A stretch of DNA of 64,000 bases from contig NZ_MSXW01000026.1 in NCBI RefSeq assembly GCF_001945445.1, positions 145,937 through 209,936 on the forward strand, read 5' to 3'. The stretch is from Pseudomonas sp. PA27(2017). Its GTDB lineage: Bacteria > Pseudomonadota > Gammaproteobacteria > Pseudomonadales > Pseudomonadaceae. Shown in pieces: positions 27,301-37,947 of the stretch. The notes under the pieces were generated by a model. That model did not search any database. It saw nothing but the letters and a program-made list of their open reading frames with translations, and was not told where the DNA came from. The translations under genes were made by a program, and so were the position numbers. Position 1 is the first letter of the stretch; each line of letters begins with the position of its first letter.

Positions 27301-28239
27301 CTCGCCCCCGGAGCCGGTGGACGCACCGGAGAAGGGCGAGATGGCGGTCGGGTGGTTGTGAGTTTCCACCTTCATCAGGATGTGCACCGGCTCCTGTACC
27401 GCGCCGTACTGGCGGGTTTCAGGATTGGGGAAGAAACGCCCGGCGGTGTGGCCGACGATCACCGAGGCGTTGTCCTTATAAGCGGACAGCACGTTCTCGC
27501 TGTGCATCTGGTAGGTGTTCTTGATCATGCCGAACAGCGACTTTTCCTGGCTTTCGCCGTCGATGTCCCAGCTGGCATTGAAGATCTTGTGACGGCAGTG
27601 TTCGGAGTTGGCCTGGGCGAACATCATCAGTTCGATGTCGTGCGGGTTGCGCTTCAAGCCCTGGAAGGCGTTGACCAGGTAATCGATCTCGTCTTCGGCC
27701 AGAGCCAGGCCCAGCTCGGTGTTGGCCTTTTCCAACGCAGCACGGCCGCCACCGAGGATGTCCACGGCGGTCAGCGGCTTGGGTTCGGCATGGCTGAACA
27801 GCTTGGCAGCGTCCTGCAGGTTGCTCAGCACCAGCTGAGTCATGCGGTCATGCAGCAGCGCGGCGACCTGCTGTACGTCGGCGTCGCTCAGCTCGCCGGA
27901 GACGTAGTAGGCGATGCCCCGCTCCAGACGACGGATAGTGTCCAGGCCGCAGTTGCGGGCGATGTCGCTGGCCTTGCTCGACCACGGCGAAATGGTGCCG
28001 AAACGCGGGATGGTCAGCAGCAGGCGACCGCTGGGCTCCTGCACCGGCACGCTTGGGCCGTACTTTAGCAGTCGGGCCAGTACCTGCTCTTCGTCGGCAC
28101 TCAGGGCACCGTCGACATCGGCAAAGTGGGCGAACTCGGCATACAGGCCGGTCACAGCAGGCACTTTACTGGTCAGTTGCTCGAGCAATTTACCGTGGCG
28201 AAAAGCGGAAAGGGCGGGAGCGCCGCGCAGGATCAGCAT
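24343..28239 (-). CDS. purL: Phosphoribosylformylglycinamidine synthase (large single-chain PurL)
   Basis: 1298 residues, the large gammaproteobacterial form. It makes FGAM from FGAR, glutamine and ATP in the fourth step of purine synthesis. Domain order: PurS-like N-terminus (about 1-150), linker, first AIRS-type ATP domain ([19 protein letters not shown] near 290-310), second AIRS domain ([14 protein letters not shown] near 770), and the C-terminal class I glutaminase (from about 1035) with the nucleophile in [10 protein letters not shown] and the catalytic His-Glu in [10 protein letters not shown]. Stands alone; a TAGAAT element at 28283-28288 (minus strand) lies upstream and is a possible -10 box. 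Confidence 0.98.
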   Translation of the reverse strand: MLILRGAPALSAFRHGKLLEQLTSKVPAVTGLYAEFAHFADVDGALSADEEQVLARLLKYGPSVPVQEPSGRLLLTIPRFGTISPWSSKASDIARNCGLDTIRRLERGIAYYVSGELSDADVQQVAALLHDRMTQLVLSNLQDAAKLFSHAEPKPLTAVDILGGGRAALEKANTELGLALAEDEIDYLVNAFQGLKRNPHDIELMMFAQANSEHCRHKIFNASWDIDGESQEKSLFGMIKNTYQMHSENVLSAYKDNASVIVGHTAGRFFPNPETRQYGAVQEPVHILMKVETHNHPTAISPFSGASTGSGGEIRDEGATGRGAKPKAGLTGFTVSNLNIPGFEQPWEQAYGKPERIVTPLDIMIEGPLGGAAFNNEFGRPALTGYFRTFEQSISTPHGDEVRGYHKPIMLAGGMGNIREDHVQKGEITVGAKLIVLGGPAMLIGLGGGAASSVATGASSADLDFASVQRENPEMERRCQEVIDRCWQLGDANPIAFIHDVGAGGISNAFPELVNDGGRGGRFELRNVPNDEPGMAPHEIWSNESQERYVLAVSAKDFERFQAICERERCPFAVVGEATEEPHLTVTDSHFANTPVDMPLEVLLGKPPRMHRSVTREAELGDDFDPSTLDIGEAAERVLRHPAVASKSFLITIGDRTITGLVARDQMVGPWQVPVADVAVTATSFDVYTGEAMAMGERTPLALLDAPASGRMAIGETLTNIAASRIDKLSDIKLSANWMSAAGHPGEDARLYDTVKAVGMELCPELGLTIPVGKDSMSMKTKWSEEGAEKSVTSPLSLIVTGFAPVADVRKTLTPELRMDKGETDLILIDLGRGQNRMGASILAQVYSKLGKQAPDVDDAEDLKAFFAVIQGLNADGHLLAYHDRSDGGLLVSVLEMAFAGHCGLSLQLDGLVESREELAAFLFNEELGAVIQVRQDATPDVLAQFSAAGLEDCVAVIGKPVNNGDVAISYNDQPVFSGQRRLLQRQWAETSHRIQRLRDNADCADQEFDALLEEDNPGLSIKLGFDVNDDIAAPYIKKGVRPQIAVLREQGVNGQVEMAAAFDRAGFASVDVHMSDILSGRVDLNDFKGLVACGGFSYGDVLGAGEGWAKSALFNARARDAFQGFFERKDSFTLGVCNGCQMLSNLHELIPGTEFWPHFVRNRSEQFEARVAMVQVQESASIFLRGMAGSRMPIAIAHGEGHAEFESEEALLEADLSGTVALRFVDNHGKVTEAYPANPNGSPRGITGLTSRDGRVTIMMPHPERVFRAVQNSWRPDEWQEDAGWMRMFRNARVWVD

Positions 28240-28359
28240 CAGGGGACAGCCTCTGGGAAGGGGGTGTGCTTTGAGGGCGCATATTCTAGCCTAAAGCGAC
28301 GAGCGCGGCACGCCCGCTCATGCCGGCGGACAAGCGCCCGCAGGCGGCGCTTTCGCCCT

Positions 28360-30025
<1,666 letters not shown>

Positions 30026-30026
<1 letters not shown>

Positions 30027-30269
30027 GAACCTGTTCAAAGTCTTGTATGCGCATGAATAGGCAACTACAAGGCAGAAGCGGTCGCTCAAACCAACCTGTG
30101 GGAGCCCCGACCTCGGGGCGAAACGATTGCAGCCTGACTGCCGACTTCGGCGGTGCCTGACTAATTCGCCGCGAGGTCGCAGCTCCCACAGTGGATCGGA
30201 TAACGGCCGCTCCCACCACTTAGCCACCAAAGTCGCCGAACCTGGGCTTGAAGGTTATGAACAGGCTCT
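30026..30269. repeat. REP-pair (REPIN-like) element, copy 1, with outer inverted ends
   Basis: Two inverted REP units, GTGGGAGCCCCGACC... at 30098-30121 and its mirror ending ...GCAGCTCCCAC at 30166-30189, flank a 44-base core (aaacgattgcagcctgactg). Outside them the ends AGAACCTGTTCA (30026-30037) and TGAACAGGCTCT (30258-30269) are near-perfect inverted repeats. Copies 2 and 3 lie at 48297-48448 and 49727-49924. The left end touches the mltF stop codon. No gene is seen in this 264-base gap. Confidence 0.88.
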
Positions 30270-30290
30270 AAGAGCCCGCGCTTCCACCTA

Positions 30291-31181
30291 CTATCGAACG
30301 CTCTTGATCACCTCGATCAACCCGCGCAGTGCAGCCGACACGTGACGATGGCTCGGGTAATACAGCCGCAATCCCCCCACAGGCGGTGACCAGTCCTCCA
30401 GCACCGCGACCAGCCTGCCCTCCTCCAGCCAGCGCTGCGCTGCCATGTCCGGCACATAGGCGATGCCCATGCCGGCCACCGCCGCCTCGATCATCAACTG
30501 CGTGTGGTTGAGGGTCATGCTGCCCGGCACGTCCACAGCGACCTCCTGCCCACGCTGCTCGAACTCCCAGCGATAGAGTTTGCCGCTGGGCAGGCGCTGT
30601 CGGATGCAGCGATGGGCACGCAGATCCTCCGGCATGACGGGCCGTCCAGCGCGGGCCAGATACTCGGGCGATGCCACGGCGAGAAAACGAAAGTCCTCGC
30701 TCAGGGCCACGGCGATCATGTCCTGGGGCACCGCTTCCGCCAGCCGTATGCCGGCATCGAAGCCCTCGCGCACGACGTCTACCAGGTGACCGTCGCTGAC
30801 CAGATCCAGGGAGACCTGCGGGTAGCGCTCCAGAAACGTCGGCACCACGCGCTTGAGCAGCACGCGCATGGCCTCTTCGCCGCCATTGATGCGCAGGGTG
30901 CCGGTGGGATGGCCGCCCTCGTCGGTCAACGCATCGATGGCCTGATCCAACCCCTGCAGCACTGGCCCCAGGCGCTGCAGGAAGTGCTCGCCGGCCTCGG
31001 TCGGCGCCACGCTGCGGGTGGTGCGGTGCAGCAGGCGCACACCTAGCTGGCGCTCCAGCGCGGCGATCGCGTGGCTGAGTGCAGAGCGGGAAATCCCCAG
31101 CTCATCGGCGGCTTTTCTAAAACTGCGATGTTGCGCCACCGCCATCAGGGCACTGAGATCGCTTAGTGTCGGCCTGCTCAT
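30291..31181 (-). CDS. LysR-family transcriptional regulator
   Basis: 296 residues. HTH at residues 4-62 (LSDLSALMAVAQHRSFRKAAD, LGISRSALSHAIAALERQLG) and the PBP2-type effector domain at about 90-290 (GTLRINGGEEAMRVLLKRV) of the CrgA/DmlR-like group. Divergent from an SDR/lipocalin-like operon, with a dyad ATCAC-AACAA-GTGAT in the gap, so it probably regulates that operon. Confidence 0.9.
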   Translation of the reverse strand: MSRPTLSDLSALMAVAQHRSFRKAADELGISRSALSHAIAALERQLGVRLLHRTTRSVAPTEAGEHFLQRLGPVLQGLDQAIDALTDEGGHPTGTLRINGGEEAMRVLLKRVVPTFLERYPQVSLDLVSDGHLVDVVREGFDAGIRLAEAVPQDMIAVALSEDFRFLAVASPEYLARAGRPVMPEDLRAHRCIRQRLPSGKLYRWEFEQRGQEVAVDVPGSMTLNHTQLMIEAAVAGMGIAYVPDMAAQRWLEEGRLVAVLEDWSPPVGGLRLYYPSHRHVSAALRGLIEVIKSVR

Positions 31182-31223
31182 TGTTCATTTCCATTCACCA
31201 GCCCATTCGCATTAAAGCCGATT

Positions 31224-31238
31224 ATCACAACAAGTGAT
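31224..31238. promoter_or_regulatory. Dyad operator candidate between LysR and SDR genes
   Basis: ATCAC-AACAA-GTGAT, a perfect interrupted palindrome in the 100-base divergent gap, close to the SDR start. Spacing fits a LysR-type recognition site (T-N11-A class). Confidence 0.5.
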
Positions 31239-31281
31239 CTGGTTAGAGTGAATGCCTCAATCAACGATCGAGGAGCACAGC

Positions 31282-32115
31282 ATGAACAAGACCTGGCTTA
31301 TCACAGGGGCATCGTCCGGGCTCGGCAAGATCATGACGGCCCAATTGCTGGAGCGTGGTGATCGGGTGATTGCCACCGCACGGCGTGAGCAAGCCCTGCA
31401 GGACCTGTCCAACGCTCATGGCGACCGGCTGCAGGTGCTCGCTCTGGACGTCACCGATACGGCGCAGATCGCTCGCGTGATCGATCACGCCTTCGAGCGC
31501 TTCGGGCGCATCGACGTAATCGTCAGCAACGCCGGTTATGGCCTGTTCGGCCCTGCCGAGCAGGTAAGCGACGAGCAGATCGAGCGGGTGCTGGCCACCA
31601 ACCTGACCGGCTCGATCCAGCTGATCCGCCGCAGCCTGGCCCACCTGCGTGCCCAGGGCGGCGGGCGTATCGTTCAGGTGTCTTCCGAGGGCGGGCAGAT
31701 CGCCTATCCAGGCTTCAGCCTCTACCACGCCAGCAAATGGGGGATCGAAGGCTTCGTCGAGGCCGTGGCCCAGGAGGTCGCGCCCTTCGGGATCGACTTC
31801 ATCCTCGCCGAGCCGGGCCCGACCCGCACCAACTTCGCCGCCGCTCTCGACCTGGCACCACCTGCCGGCGCTTATCGAAACACGCCGGCTGGTCAGGTGC
31901 ACGGGATGATCGCCAGTGGCGAATTCGAAATCCGCGGTGACGCCGTCAACACCGTAGCGGCAATCATCCAGGCGGCCGACGCGACCAACCCGCCCCTGCG
32001 CCTGGCGCTGGGCAGCACCGCCTATGAAAACATCCATAGCGCCCTCGCTCAGCGCCTCGACTCACTCGAAGCGCAGCGTGATGTGGCCTTCTCGGCCGAC
32101 AGCCAGGAGCGCTGA
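31282..32115 (+). CDS. Short-chain dehydrogenase/reductase
   Basis: 277 residues from ATG 31282, preceded by AGGAG; an upstream in-frame ATG at 31252 lacks a ribosome site. Classical SDR: cofactor motif TGASSGLGK (residues 8-16), NAG in VIVSNAGYG (near 84), catalytic Ser in VQVSSEGG and the YxxxK pair in YHASK (near 150). Oxidoreductase of unknown substrate. Forms an operon with the lipocalin-like gene that begins two bases after its stop. Confidence 0.93.
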   Translation: MNKTWLITGASSGLGKIMTAQLLERGDRVIATARREQALQDLSNAHGDRLQVLALDVTDTAQIARVIDHAFERFGRIDVIVSNAGYGLFGPAEQVSDEQIERVLATNLTGSIQLIRRSLAHLRAQGGGRIVQVSSEGGQIAYPGFSLYHASKWGIEGFVEAVAQEVAPFGIDFILAEPGPTRTNFAAALDLAPPAGAYRNTPAGQVHGMIASGEFEIRGDAVNTVAAIIQAADATNPPLRLALGSTAYENIHSALAQRLDSLEAQRDVAFSADSQER

Positions 32116-32116
32116 T

Positions 32117-32620
32117 ATGCATCCGCTTTCGTTGATCCACCTGGCTGCCGCGGCGGCATTGCTGCTGGCTGCCGTGAGCAGCCACGCCGAGCAGAAACCC
32201 AACAAGGTTGCCGGCACCTGGAACCTGATCGCCGCCATGGTCGAAAGCGACGGTGTGATCAGCCATCCCTACGGGCCCGAGCCGAAAGGCCGACTGGTAT
32301 TCACGCCGGACCTGTACTTCGTGGAGTTTTTGCACGACCCGCGCATACAGCGCTTTCAATCCAACCAACGGGGCGGCGGCACCGACGCGGAGAACCGCGC
32401 CGTGATGGCCGGCAGCCTGGCGCTGTACGGGCGCTACACCGTCGATGCCCAAGGCGACTTCAGCGGCAACACCGTGGAAGGCTCCTCCTTCCCGAACTGG
32501 ACCGGCGACGTGCGCACCACCCAGGAACTGCGTATGGAGGTAGAAGGCGAGCGCATGATCGAAAGCTTCCAGCGCCCTGGCGGTGCCAAGGTCAGGCTGG
32601 TTTTCCAGCGCGCTCGCTGA
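32117..32620 (+). CDS. Exported lipocalin-like domain protein
   Basis: 167 residues. Signal peptide MHPLSLIHLAAAAALLLAAV, cleaved after SHA (about residue 24). The mature part, KVAGTWNLIAAMVESDGVI, then YGPEPKGRLVFTPDLYFVEFL and GRYTVDAQGDFSGNTV, matches the lipocalin-like_5 family, a small beta-barrel that may hold a hydrophobic ligand. The start overlaps the ribosome-binding region within the SDR 3' end, indicating co-expression; it is probably periplasmic. Confidence 0.85.
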   Translation: MHPLSLIHLAAAAALLLAAVSSHAEQKPNKVAGTWNLIAAMVESDGVISHPYGPEPKGRLVFTPDLYFVEFLHDPRIQRFQSNQRGGGTDAENRAVMAGSLALYGRYTVDAQGDFSGNTVEGSSFPNWTGDVRTTQELRMEVEGERMIESFQRPGGAKVRLVFQRAR

Positions 32621-32628
32621 GAAACGAC

Positions 32629-33108
32629 TCAGCGGGTGACGGTCTGATTGCCCATGGCGCAGAAGCTCTGCGCCTTCTTGTTGGCTGGCAAGGCGCGTAA
32701 TTGAGCGGAGCACTGCGCCTGGCTCGCTGCGCGGCTGAGGCTCAGCACCGCGTCATCGTCGATGCTGATCAGATAGGGTTGGTTATAGCGCACCTTGTCG
32801 TACCAGCCGCTGATCTGCAGGTCACTGTAAACGCAGCGGTAGCGCATATGGCCGGTGAAGCCCTTGAACTTGTCACGCTGGAAGATGTGGTGATACTGCT
32901 GCCAATCGCGCTCGCGCTGGCCCTTGCGCACGGCATCCAGGCAACCCTGCAACTCGGTGATTTCCGGCTCGTGGAGAAAGATGCTCTGGGCCAGATTGGA
33001 GCCGTCCAAATGCGCGGTGGCCACCAGATAAACCTGCCGCTCCGCCGCCTGGGCGGATGCGCCCAGTAGTGCCGCTGCTGCAAACATCCCTGCTTTGATC
33101 AATTGCAT
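32629..33108 (-). CDS. Exported protein of unknown function
   Basis: 159 residues with a clear signal peptide (MQLIKAGMFAAAALLGASAQA, cleaved near residue 21). The mature protein has four Cys (in LQGCLDAV, RYRCVYSD, QAQCSAQL and SFCAMGN), consistent with two disulfides. I do not recognise the family. It lies between the lipocalin-like gene (convergent, 8 bases) and tadA (same strand, 85 bases away). Confidence 0.75.
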   Translation of the reverse strand: MQLIKAGMFAAAALLGASAQAAERQVYLVATAHLDGSNLAQSIFLHEPEITELQGCLDAVRKGQRERDWQQYHHIFQRDKFKGFTGHMRYRCVYSDLQISGWYDKVRYNQPYLISIDDDAVLSLSRAASQAQCSAQLRALPANKKAQSFCAMGNQTVTR

Positions 33109-33193
33109 GACTCCCTGCCTTAGTTGGTCAGCCTGCGATACGAATCCTGATATGCCTGCTGCATCGCCAAGAGCGATGCAACCTGAACACGTG

Positions 33194-33670
33194 CTACCCC
33201 CGCCGTGCCTTGAAAAACGCCTTCAGCACCTCACCACACTCCTGGGCCAGCACCCCGCCCTCGACCCGCACACGGTGGTTGAGGAAAGCCTGGTCGAAGA
33301 ACTGGCCGCGGCTTACCGCCATGCCCGCGCGGGGTTCGCTGGCGCCGAATACCACGCGTTGTATGCGCGAGTGGACGATGAGCCCCGCGCACATGGCGCA
33401 GGGCTCCAGGGTCACGTACAGGGTGCTGCCCGGTAGGCGGTAGTTGGCGAAGGCCTGGGCGGCGGCGCGGATGGCGACCATCTCGGCGTGGGCGCTGGGA
33501 TCCGAGGTGGAGATCGGGCAGTTGAAGCCGCGGCCGATCACTTCGCCGTCCTGCACCAGCACGGCGCCGACCGGCACTTCGCCGCGGGCAGCGCCTTCGG
33601 CCGCCAGCCCGAGGGCTTCGCGCATGAAGCGCTCGTCGTGGCTGCGGTCGATGATCAAGGGGGCTCTCAA
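33194..33670 (-). CDS. tadA: tRNA-specific adenosine deaminase
   Basis: 158-residue zinc deaminase that converts A34 to inosine in the wobble position of tRNA-Arg(ACG). Zinc and catalytic residues are in SAHAEMVAI (near residue 62) and LEPCAMCAGLIVHSRI (near 90-105). Length and N-terminus (LIIDRSHDERFMREAL) fit Pseudomonas TadA. The start is probably the TTG at 33670 or the TTG at 33658; no in-frame ATG precedes FMREAL, and a nearby ATG at 33675 is out of frame. Sixteen bases downstream of the multicopper oxidase stop on the same strand. Confidence 0.94.
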   Translation of the reverse strand: MRAPLIIDRSHDERFMREALGLAAEGAARGEVPVGAVLVQDGEVIGRGFNCPISTSDPSAHAEMVAIRAAAQAFANYRLPGSTLYVTLEPCAMCAGLIVHSRIQRVVFGASEPRAGMAVSRGQFFDQAFLNHRVRVEGGVLAQECGEVLKAFFKARRG

Positions 33671-33685
33671 CTCATGGCACTCAAA

Positions 33686-35062
33686 TCAGGCGATCTCGAT
33701 GGCGGCCATCAGGCCGGTTTCCATATGGTCGATGACGTGACAGTGGAACATCCACACGCCAGGATTATCGGCCACGAAGGCGATGCGCGCAGTCTCGTTC
33801 TTGCCGAGCAGGAAGGTGTCGGTGTAGTACGGTTCGATCTTGCGGCGGTTGGAATCCAGCACCTTGAAGATCAACCCATGCAGGTGAATCGGGTGCTGGT
33901 ACTGGGCCATGTTGCGCAGCACGAAGATGTAATGGCCATCCTTCTTGAGGCTGGCGATGGGCCGGTCGGCGCAGGTCTTGTCGTTGATGTCCCAGGCCTG
34001 ACCGTTGATCTGCCAGTACTTGTAGCGGCCGGCGGCCTCGTCGACGGGCGATGCCAGTGCCGCGGCCCATTCGAAATTGAAGCGCAGGGTTTCGGCCTTC
34101 GCCAGGTCCGGCTCGGCTACCGGGTTCGGCGGCAATGCCGGCGGCCATTCGGCGGCAGGCTCGTTGCTGGCCACCGATTTGATGGTCGCCAGGCGCAACG
34201 GCCCGTTGCGCAGCGACAATTCTTCGCTGCCCGCCGCCGGCACCTTGAGCGCCAGGTCGATGCGCATGCCCGGCCCCAGCCAGTAATCCTTGCCCAGCGG
34301 GCGCGGCTTGATCGGGTTGCCGTCCAGAGCGTAGATGCGCGCCTCGCCGCCCGGGAGATTGAGGCGATAGGTGATGGTGCTGTCGACGTTGATCAGGCGC
34401 AGGCGCACCACCTGGCCGGCGGGCAGTTCCAGGGTCGGCAGCGACACGCCGTTGATGGTCGACAGCCGCCCACGGGTGCCCTCCCGCGCCGCCTCGCGGG
34501 GCACGCTGAATTCAGTGAAAGCGCCCGCTTCGTCCACGTGCCAGCTCTTCAGGCAAAGTGTGCGCTCGTGGCGGAAACCGGTGGGCTCGCGCTCCTCGAT
34601 GATCAGCGGGCCGACCAGCCCACGACCCAGCTGTTTGGCGCTGGACTCATGGGGGTGGTACCAGTAGCTGCCGGCGTCCGGAGTGACGAAGCGGTAATCG
34701 AAGAATTCCCCCGGCAATACCGGCGCCTGGGACACATAGGGCACGCCGTCCATTTCCAGCGGCAGGCGGATGCCGTGCCAGTGGATGGTGGTGGGCTCGG
34801 GCAGGTGATTGATGAAGCGCACACGCAGCTCGTCGCCTTGGCGGCAGCGCAGCTCCACGCCGGGCGCCTGGCCACCGAACGTCCACGCCGGGGTGACATG
34901 GCCGGGCACCAGTTCGATGTCGTGGGGCACCGCGATCAGCTCGTAGTCGTGGGTCTTGCGATCGAACGGGCGACCCAGCCAATAGCGCGCGCCGCCAGCG
35001 CCGAGACCAACCACGCCGAGGCCGACCAGACCGCCCAACACCTGTCTACGGGTGAAACTCAT
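33686..35062 (-). CDS. Tat-exported multicopper oxidase
   Basis: 458 residues. A Tat signal (FTRRQVLGGLVGLGVVGLGA) leads three cupredoxin domains. All four copper motifs are present: HWHG (near residue 95), WYHPHES (near 137), HPIHLHG (near 393) and HCHVIDHMETGLM (near 440), so type 1 and the trinuclear type 2/3 sites should be functional; the type 1 axial Met is supplied by HMETGLM. Periplasmic oxidase of metals or phenols; substrate unknown. No Met-rich insert like CueO. Upstream of tadA, as PA3768 is of PA3767 in P. aeruginosa. Confidence 0.92.
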   Translation of the reverse strand: MSFTRRQVLGGLVGLGVVGLGAGGARYWLGRPFDRKTHDYELIAVPHDIELVPGHVTPAWTFGGQAPGVELRCRQGDELRVRFINHLPEPTTIHWHGIRLPLEMDGVPYVSQAPVLPGEFFDYRFVTPDAGSYWYHPHESSAKQLGRGLVGPLIIEEREPTGFRHERTLCLKSWHVDEAGAFTEFSVPREAAREGTRGRLSTINGVSLPTLELPAGQVVRLRLINVDSTITYRLNLPGGEARIYALDGNPIKPRPLGKDYWLGPGMRIDLALKVPAAGSEELSLRNGPLRLATIKSVASNEPAAEWPPALPPNPVAEPDLAKAETLRFNFEWAAALASPVDEAAGRYKYWQINGQAWDINDKTCADRPIASLKKDGHYIFVLRNMAQYQHPIHLHGLIFKVLDSNRRKIEPYYTDTFLLGKNETARIAFVADNPGVWMFHCHVIDHMETGLMAAIEIA

Positions 35063-35196
35063 GAAACCTGCTCCTGAAGCGGGACTGCGGTGACACTAAT
35101 CAGGTCTGAACGATTGCGCCTCTGCGGGCGCTGGAGAGCTGCGCACGATACACCTTGCGGGCCGGAGCGTTAAGGTCTGCGCCGGCCCGCTGCCGC

Positions 35197-36771
35197 CTAA
35201 GCCCGCCGATAAGCCCGCGTCGTCAGCAAATACACCGGCAAACCCGACACCAGCACGATCAACGCTGCATAGGGCGCGGCACCGGCGTACTCCAGGTTGC
35301 CGGTGTGCGACCAGACCTTGGTGGCCAAGGTTTCCAGGCCGGTGGGGCCGAGAATCAGCGTCGCGGTCAGCTCTTTCATGCAGTCGAGAAACACCAGCAC
35401 GAAGCCGGCGCCAATGGCCGGCGAGATGATCGGCAGGGTCACCCGCAGAAAGGTCGCGAGCGGCGTGTGCCCCAGGGTGCGCGCCGCCTCTTCCAGCTGC
35501 GGCGAAGCCTTTTCCAGGGCGACCCGGATTGGCCCCTGGGCCATGGGCATGAACAGCAACGCATAGGCCACCAGCAGCAGGATACTGGTCTGGTACAGCG
35601 CCGGCACGTAGCCAAGGGCGAAGAACACCAGCGACAGGGCGATCACCAAACCCGGCAAGGCGTGCAGCAGATACGGCAGGCGATCCGCCAGGGTGGCCAT
35701 ACGCCCGTAGTAACGCACCACCACCAGGCACACTGGCAACGCCAGCAGGCAGCTGAGCAAGGCGCCACCGAAGGAATAGCGCAGCGACGACCACAGCGTT
35801 GCGACGATCTCCGCGACCGGGAAGCTGACCGAGCTGCCTTCTACGATCCAGAAACCCAGCATCACCAGCGGCACGCCGCAGCCAACGACCACCAGCACCA
35901 GCAGCAGCGCCTGCGCCAGGATGCCCCAGCGCCCCAGTCGCACCCGGGCGGCACTGCGCGCCACACCCTGGCCGGTGCGCGCGTAGCCGCGCCCACGCAG
36001 GCGGAACTCACCCCACAGCAGCAGCATGCACAGCCCCAGCAGCAAGGCCGACAGCATGGCCGCGTTGCTGCCGCTGAACTCCAGCTCGAACTGTTGATAG
36101 ATGGCGGTGGTGAAGGTCTGGTAGCGCATGATCGACGGCGCGCCGAACTCCACCAGCATGTGCACCGCCACCAACAGGCTGGTGGCCATCAGCACCGGGC
36201 GCAACAACGGCAGGGTGACGCGCCAGAACACCTCGCGGCGGCTGCAGCCGAGCATGCGCGCCGACTCTTCCATGGCCGGGTCCAGGTTGCGCAGCACCGC
36301 CACCACCGGCAGGTAGATCAGCGGATATTTGGACAGGATCATCACCAGCACGGTGCCGCCCAGGCCCTCGAACAGCGGGCTGATCGACACCCAGGTAAAG
36401 CCGCTGACAAACGAGGGTATGGCGAACGGCAGGCACAGCAATACGTTCCAGTGCCGGCGACAGCGCAGGTCGCTGCGCTCCACCAGCCAGGCCAGTGCCA
36501 GGCCGATCACCGCGCAGCCGAGGGTCACCAGCACCATCAGCTTCAGGGTGTTGGCCAACAGGCCGAACACGAACGGCCGCCATAGCAGCGCAAAGGCTTC
36601 GTGCGGGCCAACCTGCGCGGCGCGTACCAACACGAAGAACAGCGGCAGCGCCGCGACCAGCAACAGCGCCAGCACCGGCAACTGCAGCCAGATCGGCGGC
36701 GCCTTGCGACGCCGGCTGCTGATGGTCGGCGCCGGCAGCGGCAGTTCCGGGTTGACCGCCTGGGGCTGCAT
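35197..36771 (-). CDS. Ferric-iron ABC transporter permease (FbpB/HitB type)
   Basis: 524-residue two-unit permease with about 12 membrane helices. Each half carries an EAA loop: ESARMLGCSRREVFWRVTLP (about 195-215) and EAARTLGHTPLATFLRVTLP (about 445-465), so one chain supplies both pore halves. It passes Fe(III) delivered by the binding protein encoded two bases upstream. No ATPase gene is present in the neighbourhood, so the motor subunit must come from elsewhere. Confidence 0.92.
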   Translation of the reverse strand: MQPQAVNPELPLPAPTISSRRRKAPPIWLQLPVLALLLVAALPLFFVLVRAAQVGPHEAFALLWRPFVFGLLANTLKLMVLVTLGCAVIGLALAWLVERSDLRCRRHWNVLLCLPFAIPSFVSGFTWVSISPLFEGLGGTVLVMILSKYPLIYLPVVAVLRNLDPAMEESARMLGCSRREVFWRVTLPLLRPVLMATSLLVAVHMLVEFGAPSIMRYQTFTTAIYQQFELEFSGSNAAMLSALLLGLCMLLLWGEFRLRGRGYARTGQGVARSAARVRLGRWGILAQALLLVLVVVGCGVPLVMLGFWIVEGSSVSFPVAEIVATLWSSLRYSFGGALLSCLLALPVCLVVVRYYGRMATLADRLPYLLHALPGLVIALSLVFFALGYVPALYQTSILLLVAYALLFMPMAQGPIRVALEKASPQLEEAARTLGHTPLATFLRVTLPIISPAIGAGFVLVFLDCMKELTATLILGPTGLETLATKVWSHTGNLEYAGAAPYAALIVLVSGLPVYLLTTRAYRRA

Positions 36772-36773
36772 GA

Positions 36774-37793
36774 TCAGTTCATACCCACTTCGCGTTGCAG
36801 CTCCAGGGCATCCTCGGCCAAGCCGATCTGCGCGGCGGTGATGGCCGGCGGCTTGAGCTGGTCATAGGGCTTGAGCAGCGGGTCGGCCGGCACCTTGGGG
36901 TTGACCGGGTATTCGGCGGACTGGGTGAGCACGGCCTTCTGGCCTTCCTCGCTGATCATGAAGGCGAGGAACTGTTGCGCCTCCTTTGGGTGCTTGCTGG
37001 CCTTGACCACGGCAGCCCCGGAAACGCTCGACAGGCCACCGGCATCGCCATCGGCGAAGTAATGCAGCTTGGATTTCAGCTCGCCCTTCTCTTTCTTCAG
37101 CGCCGTCCAGTAGTAGCTGTTGACCAGCGCTGCGCCGACCTCACCGTTCTCCACGGCCTTCATGGCGATCACGTTGTTGGTGTAGGTGGAGCCGAAGGCT
37201 TTGAGGCCGGTCAGCCACTCTTCGGCGGCTTCGCGGCCGTTAAGGCGGATGACCGCGGCGGTCTGGCCGAGGAACTCGCCACTGCTCGGCACGAAGGCGA
37301 TCTTGCCGGCCCACTCAGGGTCAGCCACTTCCAGCACGCTCTTGGGCAGCTCGGCCTCAGTGACCAGATCCGGGTTGTAGGCCAGCACGCGCACGCGCGA
37401 GGTGATGCCGATCCAGTTGCCGTTGTCATCGGAGAACTTGGCGTCGATCTGCTTGAGGGTGCTGTCATCGACCTTGGCCAGCAGGCCCTGGCTGCCGAGC
37501 TTGATCAGCGGCGGCGCCTCTTCGGTGTAGACGATGTCGGCCGGCGAGCGCTCGCCTTCCTCGGCGATCTGGTTGGCCAACTGGCCACCGCCGCCCTTGC
37601 GGATCAGCACCTTGATGCCGGTCTTTTTCTCGAAGGCAGCCGCCACGGCCTTGCCGGTGGCCTCGTGCTGGCCGTTGTACAGCGTCAGGGTGACCGGATC
37701 CTCGGCATGGGCCAGGCCGCTCAGCAGCAGACCGCAGGACAGAACGCTGGCGCCGATCACGCGCGCCAATCCGGTTACTCGATGTACCGACAT
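36774..37793 (-). CDS. Periplasmic Fe(III)-binding protein (FbpA/HitA type)
   Basis: 339 residues with a signal peptide (cleaved near AHA|EDPVTLTLYNG, residue 30). Class IIc periplasmic binding protein; the paired iron ligands are the adjacent tyrosines in ALVNSYYWTALKK (near residue 226), and YNGQHE gives the first His/Glu region. It hands Fe(III) to the permease encoded two bases downstream. AAGAGG precedes ATG 37793. A TATAAT lies at 37830-37835 (minus strand) without a clear -35, and CTGAGAATCA further up could be half of a Fur site. Confidence 0.92.
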   Translation of the reverse strand: MSVHRVTGLARVIGASVLSCGLLLSGLAHAEDPVTLTLYNGQHEATGKAVAAAFEKKTGIKVLIRKGGGGQLANQIAEEGERSPADIVYTEEAPPLIKLGSQGLLAKVDDSTLKQIDAKFSDDNGNWIGITSRVRVLAYNPDLVTEAELPKSVLEVADPEWAGKIAFVPSSGEFLGQTAAVIRLNGREAAEEWLTGLKAFGSTYTNNVIAMKAVENGEVGAALVNSYYWTALKKEKGELKSKLHYFADGDAGGLSSVSGAAVVKASKHPKEAQQFLAFMISEEGQKAVLTQSAEYPVNPKVPADPLLKPYDQLKPPAITAAQIGLAEDALELQREVGMN

Positions 37794-37890
37794 AAGCCTC
37801 TTCCCCTCGAAACAAATAGTTACCAGGGGATTATACGGGCCAACTGCGTTTGATTCTCAGGAAAATCCACCTGAAGCATTCGCCGTGATG

Positions 37891-37945
37891 AAAACGCAGA
37901 GGCGCGAACGGCGTGCACCGTTGGCGCCCTGCGCTGGCGTTTTTT
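37891..37945 (-). terminator. Hairpin terminator after the saccharopine-dehydrogenase-like gene
   Basis: A long imperfect stem (AAAACGC...GCGTTTT outside, GGCGC/GCGCC and AACGG/CCGTT inside) just downstream of the 37948 stop. T-runs lie on both sides, so it may work in both directions. Confidence 0.75.
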
Positions 37946-37947
37946 GA

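Noticed and set aside
26407..28068. Long open frame (553 codons) antisense to purL
   Set aside because: Low-complexity, Ala/Gly/His-rich translation with no family features; shadow of purL.
37888..37947. Short ORF starting MKTQRRERRAPL on the plus strand
   Set aside because: It consists entirely of the arms and loop of the terminator hairpin at 37891-37945; better explained as structure.
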